A stretch of 10,941 nucleotides of DNA from CAZVBV01 sp964513975 (GTDB lineage Bacteria > Patescibacteriota > Gracilibacteria > UBA4473): assembly GCA_964513975.1 (NCBI GenBank), contig CAZEON010000041.1, positions 1 through 10,941 on the forward strand, written 5' to 3'. This document shows, in pieces, positions 6,467 through 10,941 of the stretch. The notes under the pieces were generated by a model, which was given only the letters and a program-made list of their open reading frames with translations, did no database searches and had not been told where the DNA came from. Made by a program: the position numbers and the translations under genes. The first letter of the stretch is position 1; the number at the start of each line of letters is the position of its first letter.

Positions 6467-9400
6467 TTAGTTTTTTCCCAAAAGCTCTAAGAGGTTTACT
6501 ACAATCTTCGCAAATTGTCCGCGAGTAAGCTTGTCATAGGGACCGAAGTGCCTCTTTCCGTCAGAGCCTGATGCATATCCGCTCACAATATTATTTTCCG
6601 TTGCCCACAAGACCGCTTCTGCAAAGCTTCGATTTGGTGAGATATCTGCAAATGGATTATTCCCAGTGTCTATTCCAGAAAGATCAACTCCTGCTAATTC
6701 CACGAGGAACCTCATAGATTCTCCCCGAAGAATTGGTTTATTTGGACTCAATCGATTATTAAGAATGCGAGGTGTAACACCAACATCGATTGCCCCCTGA
6801 ACATACGGAGCAAACCATGCATCTTTCTGTACATCCGAAAGAGGATCCAGTCTTACAGAGCTTGGAATATCAAGACCAAATGACTCAAGTCCAACCTTTA
6901 TAATTTGGGCATTTGTAATTGGATCATTCTTTCCAAAGTTATTAGATCCATCGGCATACCCCGTCATGATTCTTGCGGAAGAAACTTTGTCAACATATTC
7001 CTTTTCCCAAGCATCTGCTGATACATCATTGAAAACTTTTCGTTTCATAGCTACATTTTTGAAGGTTTTCATATTATTCAAGTTTCGTGAAGATCGAGCT
7101 TCAGATCGAGGTTCAGATACTGTTGCTGGTGTATTTGTGGTTGTTGGAGATGAAGTATTAAGATTATAACTACTACTTGAACTCCCTCCACCACCTCCGC
7201 CTCCTCCACCAGAGCTACTCTGCGTTGATTGAGCGGGAGCAACTACATTTACCTCAAAGGCTTGATTCATTTTGCAAGAATTCGAAATAGGTTTTCCATT
7301 TGCAGAAACAGAAATACGTGCTTTTCCTGAAGTTGTCACTGCGGAAGGAAGCGTAACCGTTACGAGAGAAGTGTATGTCACGTTTGTTAAAGATACTGTC
7401 AAACTGCTCTCGGGTACTATTTCGTCATTCAACATGACCGTAAGTTGTCCTTTTACCCAGTCAATATCTTTCCAAGCAGCTGAAAGTGTAGGAGGGGCAA
7501 CAAGGAAAGAGAAACTTTCCAAGGCAGAAACTTCTTCCTGTGGGGAGAAATTGAAAGCAGCGGGTTTGCTACAACTTCTACTACCACCTCCATAAAAAAG
7601 AGAATCTACTAATAATAAAGATGTAGCCGTGTTTCCCGCCAAATCAGTCACATCGGCGGTAACGTCATCTGCGAACTGTGTATCCAATGTTGCATGCGCG
7701 GTAATAGTAAGCGTTCCCCCTGACCAACTATAATTAGAAGGAGCGTTGTTTGCTCCTGCTGTGATAGCGGTCTGAACAGCCGTTTTAGCAGACGAAGTCA
7801 GCATTTCGTCAAACACAAGATCATCAGTTGCTCCAGCAGAGAGTATTAAAGTAGTAAGTCCTGTTCCTATTTTTGTAACAGTAGAAGCTGTGGTTTCTGC
7901 AGTTACTCCCGCAGAGGTATATATTTCTGTTCCTGCTGCAGCATTCGCTGCCACGTCTGTTACGCTTGCTAACGTAACCCCAATATATTTCCCATCTGGA
8001 ATGTAAGCACCATCTGTGGCTTCATCCAGCGTAATTGTTGCAATTGTATTTCCTGTCCATACTACTGTTGCGGTGGTAAGCGTGATATCAGAAGCGACTA
8101 CATCGTCTGCTGCTGTTGAATAATCGAGCGTAATGTTTGCATTTAATCGTAATAATACCTCTGTTATGGTTGTAGTATCCATGGCTTCCGAAAAGGTCAA
8201 AGCGATAATATCTCCAGCGGCGTTTTCAGATGTAGCGGCAACAGTAAATGTTGGAGCAACATCATCATCAATACTAACGGATGAACCAGTAGCATCAGCA
8301 TTACCAACAATATCAGTAACAGAAGCAGTAGGATCAATAGTATCAGCATCAACAACAGTCGAATCACTACCTAAAGTAATAGTAGCAACCAACCTAGCTG
8401 CATTCCAAGAAACAGCCATACCAGAAGTTCCAAAAGTATGTGAATTTGTTAATTGTAATCGTCCATCATTAACATTGGCAGTGATTATTGTAGAAGTATC
8501 CATAACCTCACTAAAAGTTACAGCAACAGTATCAGTTCCACTTATAGCAGTACTACCATCAACATCAGTCCAAGATACACTTGAAACAGTAGGGGCAGTA
8601 GTTTCTTTTGGAACTGCAGCATCTGCAACACCAGCTCCAGCTTCTAAATTACCAACCAAATCAGTTACATCAGCAACTAAAGTTACAGTTACAGACTCAG
8701 TATCAGCAATAAACTCACCATCAGTTGCTTCATCAAGAGTTACTGTATAAACAGTTAATCCAGTCCAAACACCAGCAGCATTAGTTAAAACATAATTATC
8801 TGTACTATCAGCAATTGAAGTAATATCAGACATACCAGCTAAAGAAGTAACATCCATAGGTTCACTAAATGTTAATTCAATAGTATCACCTGCATTATCA
8901 ACTGAAGTTCCTATTACTGTAAAAGTTGGAATAGTAGTTTCTTTTGGAACTGCAGCATCTGCAACACCAGCTCCAGCTTCTAAATTACCAACCAAATCAG
9001 TTACATCAGCAACTAAAGTTACAGTTACAGACTCAGTATCAGCAATAAACTCACCATCAGTTGCTTCATCAAGAGTTACTGTATAAACAGTTAATCCAGT
9101 CCAAACACCAGCAGCATTAGTTAAAACATAATTATCTGTACTATCAGCAATTGAAGTAATATCAGACATACCAGCTAAAGAAGTAACATCCATAGGTTCA
9201 CTAAATGTTAATTCAATAGTATCACCTGCATTATCAACTGAAGTTCCTATTACTGTAAAAGTTGGAATAGTAGTTTCTTTTGGAACTGCAGCATCTGCAA
9301 CACCAGCTCCAGCTTCTAAATTACCAACCAAATCAGTTACATCAGCAACTAAAGTTACAGTTACAGACTCAGTATCAGCAATAAACTCACCATCAGTTGC

Positions 9401-9979
9401 TTCATCAAGAGTTACTGTATAAACAGTTAATCCAGTCCAAACACCAGCAGCATTAGTTAAAACATAATTATCTGTACTATCAGCAATTGAAGTAATATCA
9501 GCCAAACTAGCTAAAGTAGCAACATCCATTGGTTCACTAAAAGTTAATTCAATAGTATCTCCACCATTATCAACTGAAGTTCCAATCACAGTAAAAGTTG
9601 GAATAGTAACCTCTTTACTAGTAGCTCCACTAGACTCTACTTCAGCACCAGCTTCAAAATTACCAGCAGCATCAGCAACACTAGTATCCAAATCAACATC
9701 AACCCACTTACTATCCGGAATAAAAGCACCATCAGTAGCCTCATCAAGAGTAATAGTAAAAATAGTACTTCCACCACTCCAAACAGCAGTAGCAGTATTT
9801 TGAGTAAGTGACACCGGATTCGTATCACCACCATCATCATCATAACCTAAAGCAATAACTGAACCTGTCTGAACATCAGCCTCAGTTAAAGAAGCCTCAG
9901 TCATAACCTCACTAAAAGTCAAAGCAATAGTATCACCACCAGCATTAACAGAAATACCCGCAATAGCAAAAGTTGGCAA
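6467..9979 (-). CDS. SLH-anchored Ig-like repeat surface protein, C-terminal part (split from its N-terminus by an in-frame TAA)
   Basis: These 1170 codons continue, in the same frame, the gene that begins near 10744; only the TAA at 9980-9982 separates them. The fragment opens inside a run of bacterial Ig-like modules of about 110 residues, each with a (A/I)PTxTxxxT start, an LTFSE(P/V)MD motif and a TVTLDEATDG motif. Modules at about 126-461 are three near-identical copies. More divergent modules reach about residue 810. A further beta domain (about 815-920) follows. A nine-Gly/five-Ser hinge (about 927-941) and a Ser/Thr/Pro linker come next, then three SLH domains (about 982-1045, 1046-1107, 1108-1170). 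SLH domains bind cell-wall polymers and hold S-layer proteins on the surface. The TTG at 9979 has no ribosome site and the fragment lacks a signal peptide, so it is probably not made or exported alone. A broken gene, a strain variant or an assembly fault are all possible. Confidence 0.85.
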   Translation of the reverse strand: MPTFAIAGISVNAGGDTIALTFSEVMTEASLTEADVQTGSVIALGYDDDGGDTNPVSLTQNTATAVWSGGSTIFTITLDEATDGAFIPDSKWVDVDLDTSVADAAGNFEAGAEVESSGATSKEVTIPTFTVIGTSVDNGGDTIELTFSEPMDVATLASLADITSIADSTDNYVLTNAAGVWTGLTVYTVTLDEATDGEFIADTESVTVTLVADVTDLVGNLEAGAGVADAAVPKETTIPTFTVIGTSVDNAGDTIELTFSEPMDVTSLAGMSDITSIADSTDNYVLTNAAGVWTGLTVYTVTLDEATDGEFIADTESVTVTLVADVTDLVGNLEAGAGVADAAVPKETTIPTFTVIGTSVDNAGDTIELTFSEPMDVTSLAGMSDITSIADSTDNYVLTNAAGVWTGLTVYTVTLDEATDGEFIADTESVTVTLVADVTDLVGNLEAGAGVADAAVPKETTAPTVSSVSWTDVDGSTAISGTDTVAVTFSEVMDTSTIITANVNDGRLQLTNSHTFGTSGMAVSWNAARLVATITLGSDSTVVDADTIDPTASVTDIVGNADATGSSVSIDDDVAPTFTVAATSENAAGDIIALTFSEAMDTTTITEVLLRLNANITLDYSTAADDVVASDITLTTATVVWTGNTIATITLDEATDGAYIPDGKYIGVTLASVTDVAANAAAGTEIYTSAGVTAETTASTVTKIGTGLTTLILSAGATDDLVFDEMLTSSAKTAVQTAITAGANNAPSNYSWSGGTLTITAHATLDTQFADDVTADVTDLAGNTATSLLLVDSLFYGGGSRSCSKPAAFNFSPQEEVSALESFSFLVAPPTLSAAWKDIDWVKGQLTVMLNDEIVPESSLTVSLTNVTYTSLVTVTLPSAVTTSGKARISVSANGKPISNSCKMNQAFEVNVVAPAQSTQSSSGGGGGGGGGSSSSSYNLNTSSPTTTNTPATVSEPRSEARSSRNLNNMKTFKNVAMKRKVFNDVSADAWEKEYVDKVSSARIMTGYADGSNNFGKNDPITNAQIIKVGLESFGLDIPSSVRLDPLSDVQKDAWFAPYVQGAIDVGVTPRILNNRLSPNKPILRGESMRFLVELAGVDLSGIDTGNNPFADISPNRSFAEAVLWATENNIVSGYASGSDGKRHFGPYDKLTRGQFAKIVVNLLELLGKN
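8598..9605 (-). repeat. Three tandem copies of a 336-bp (112-codon) Ig-like module
   Basis: The unit starts at 8598, 8934 and 9270, a period of exactly 336 bp. The first two copies appear identical base for base. The third matches them over its first 230 or so bases and then diverges from about 9500, with both silent and amino-acid changes. Each unit encodes one complete Ig-like module, so copy number can change without breaking the frame. The lack of silent changes between copies points to recent duplication or gene conversion. Confidence 0.92.
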
Positions 9980-10744
9980 TTAACCATCAGTAACAGCCTG
10001 ATCGGCCACTCCTGCATAAGCATTTGTTGCAAGACTGGTGTCCACAACAGTTGCAGCAATATCAATTTGACCAGCATTCAAACTCGTGTCACCCAATGCT
10101 TGATTGAGAGTAATAACAATCGTCGTCGTTGTGCTTCCGACGACTGCTCCATTGATAGTTAGATCTGCAGAACCGCCAGCTGTTTCAAGATTGGTGAAAT
10201 CACCTGCAACAGCCGTCACAGCTTCGGAAAAGATAGCTGTAATCTCACTATCACCAGTAAAGTTTACACTTGTAAGAGTCGGTGCTTGACCATCAGCAAT
10301 TGCCGTTGAATCACCCTCCGCAACTGGTAAATTTGTGTCGCCATTAGAGTCTGTAACAGCGAGTGCATCTAGATAAAGTCCTTCCGCAGCAATATAAGCT
10401 GAAGCGGTATCAGTAAAAGGAGTAGCGGCAAAATCAGCCGTAATCTTCCATGCCGCAGCATCGGTTACTGCACAGGCAGTAGCTGTTATAGGTGTTGACC
10501 CTCCACCTCCTACATCAATAAAAATTTCCCCAAAGACGCAACTAGATAAATTATGCCCAGCATCAACAAATGTAATTTCAATCGTATCCGAATCTAGAAT
10601 TTTTGTTGAAGCAACCGTTATGTCCGATAACGCAAACGCACTCGGCATCAGCAGAAAAGAAAATAAACCGAATAAAAAAAGAGTTCCTGCCTTTGATAAA
10701 ACAGAGAACTTCCTGAAATGGAACCGTTTTGAAACAGTGTTCAT
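9980..10744 (-). CDS. SLH-anchored Ig-like repeat surface protein, N-terminal part with signal peptide, ended by a premature TAA
   Basis: From the ATG at 10744 the product is 254 residues. It opens with a classic signal peptide: basic segment (KRFHFRK), hydrophobic core (TLFLFGLFSFLL) and a likely cleavage after SAFA at residue 38. Two Ig-like modules follow; the second starts DGQAPTLTSV. A third starts after DG at the TAA (9980-9982), and the frame then runs on for 1170 codons to the SLH domains. At the equivalent place one module earlier the codon is CAA (Gln), so the TAA looks like a C-to-T change. A TTG at 10813 is in frame and follows an AAGGGGG stretch that could serve as a ribosome site, but it would put 23 residues before the signal peptide. 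As it stands this fragment would be secreted with no surface anchor. Confidence 0.8.
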   Translation of the reverse strand: MNTVSKRFHFRKFSVLSKAGTLFLFGLFSFLLMPSAFALSDITVASTKILDSDTIEITFVDAGHNLSSCVFGEIFIDVGGGGSTPITATACAVTDAAAWKITADFAATPFTDTASAYIAAEGLYLDALAVTDSNGDTNLPVAEGDSTAIADGQAPTLTSVNFTGDSEITAIFSEAVTAVAGDFTNLETAGGSADLTINGAVVGSTTTTIVITLNQALGDTSLNAGQIDIAATVVDTSLATNAYAGVADQAVTDG

Positions 10745-10860
10745 GAGGTTGAAAGCGATAAAATACGGGATATATTCCCAATTGTTAGAAACGTTAGCAC
10801 GGGATTCCCTCAAAAGAAACCCCCTTCTTGAGTATTTTATATTGCGCCTTCGTATAAAAT

Positions 10861-10887
10861 ATTTTAAAGTAATATATTGTTAGTCAA
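10861..10887 (-). promoter_or_regulatory. Candidate promoter of the SLH surface-protein gene
   Basis: On the minus strand TTGACT (10887-10882) and TAAAAT (10866-10861) use the same hexamers as the dnaJ promoter but with a short 15-base spacer. The start would lie near 10854, leaving a leader of about 110 bases to the ATG at 10744 or about 40 to the TTG at 10813. The outermost bases 10888-10941 show nothing that can be assigned. Confidence 0.35.
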
Positions 10888-10941
10888 GCCTACATTTTAG
10901 GGTTAAACGCAACACTTGGTAGAAGAAGAATAAGAAAAAGA

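Noticed and set aside
7173..7199. Nine-Gly run considered as a slippage-prone phase-variation tract.
   Set aside because: The Gly codons are mixed (GGT, GGA, GGC, GGG), so there is no long simple repeat at the DNA level to slip.
8133..8750. A 205-codon open frame on the plus strand opposite the surface-protein gene.
   Set aside because: It is antisense to the Ig-like repeats, has a low-complexity Val/Ala/Ser/Thr composition produced by the opposite strand's codon bias, and lacks family motifs or a promoter.
8598..9605. Regularly spaced repeats considered as a CRISPR array.
   Set aside because: The period is 336 bp with no unique spacers, and the repeats are in-frame coding modules.
1..10941. 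Alternative genetic code (UGA read as Gly, as in Gracilibacteria/Absconditabacteria).
   Set aside because: TGA ends the amidase-SpoIID gene and dnaJ exactly where the families end, and no conserved protein needs a TGA read-through. TAA also ends several genes, so recoding of the internal TAA at 9980 is unlikely too.
10903..10941. Possible 3' end of another minus-strand gene at the right edge.
   Set aside because: Several frames are open for only 12-20 codons before a stop, with no way to choose among them.

Overview
The window looks like part of a small, AT-rich bacterial genome, most likely a candidate-phyla-radiation (Patescibacteria) member of the Peregrinibacteria type. This is an inference from the mix of genes: an S-layer-homology surface protein built of Ig-like repeats, an amidase joined to a SpoIID domain, a CtpA-type protease, an archaeal/CPR-style small P-loop kinase, and genes that mostly lack Shine-Dalgarno sites. 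TAA and TGA both end genes here, so the UGA=Gly code of Gracilibacteria/Absconditabacteria does not apply. No rRNA, tRNA, CRISPR array or transposase gene was seen.

Left part (1-4447, plus strand). The window opens inside a secreted S41 C-terminal processing peptidase. Six bases after it comes a small P-loop kinase. After a 232-bp gap holding a hairpin repeat remnant and a good promoter lies an 849-residue peptidoglycan hydrolase with an N-terminal PGRP/Amidase_2 domain and a C-terminal SpoIID domain.

Middle (4448-6423). A 160-bp stretch of degenerate 7- and 8-base repeats is followed by two short genes, each with its own promoter. One encodes a very basic 48-residue protein. The other encodes a 122-residue protein carrying the same four-cysteine module twice (C-x8-C-x7-C-x7-C). 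Convergent to them on the minus strand is a canonical dnaJ. Its promoter is covered by a CIRCE (HrcA) operator and lies so close to the ATG that the mRNA should be nearly leaderless.

Right part (6424-10941, minus strand). One very long surface-protein gene reads leftward: signal peptide, about ten Ig-like modules, a Gly/Ser hinge and three SLH domains, closed by a strong terminator just upstream of the dnaJ operator. An in-frame TAA at 9980-9982 splits it into two reading frames. The stop sits where a CAA (Gln) stands at the matching place one module earlier. It also sits at the edge of a roughly 1.7-kb block (about 8250-9982) with clearly different codon use, which includes a 336-bp unit present three times almost without change.

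Taken together, the window is largely a cell-envelope neighbourhood (protease, wall hydrolase, S-layer-like protein) with a heat-shock chaperone and small uncharacterised genes between.
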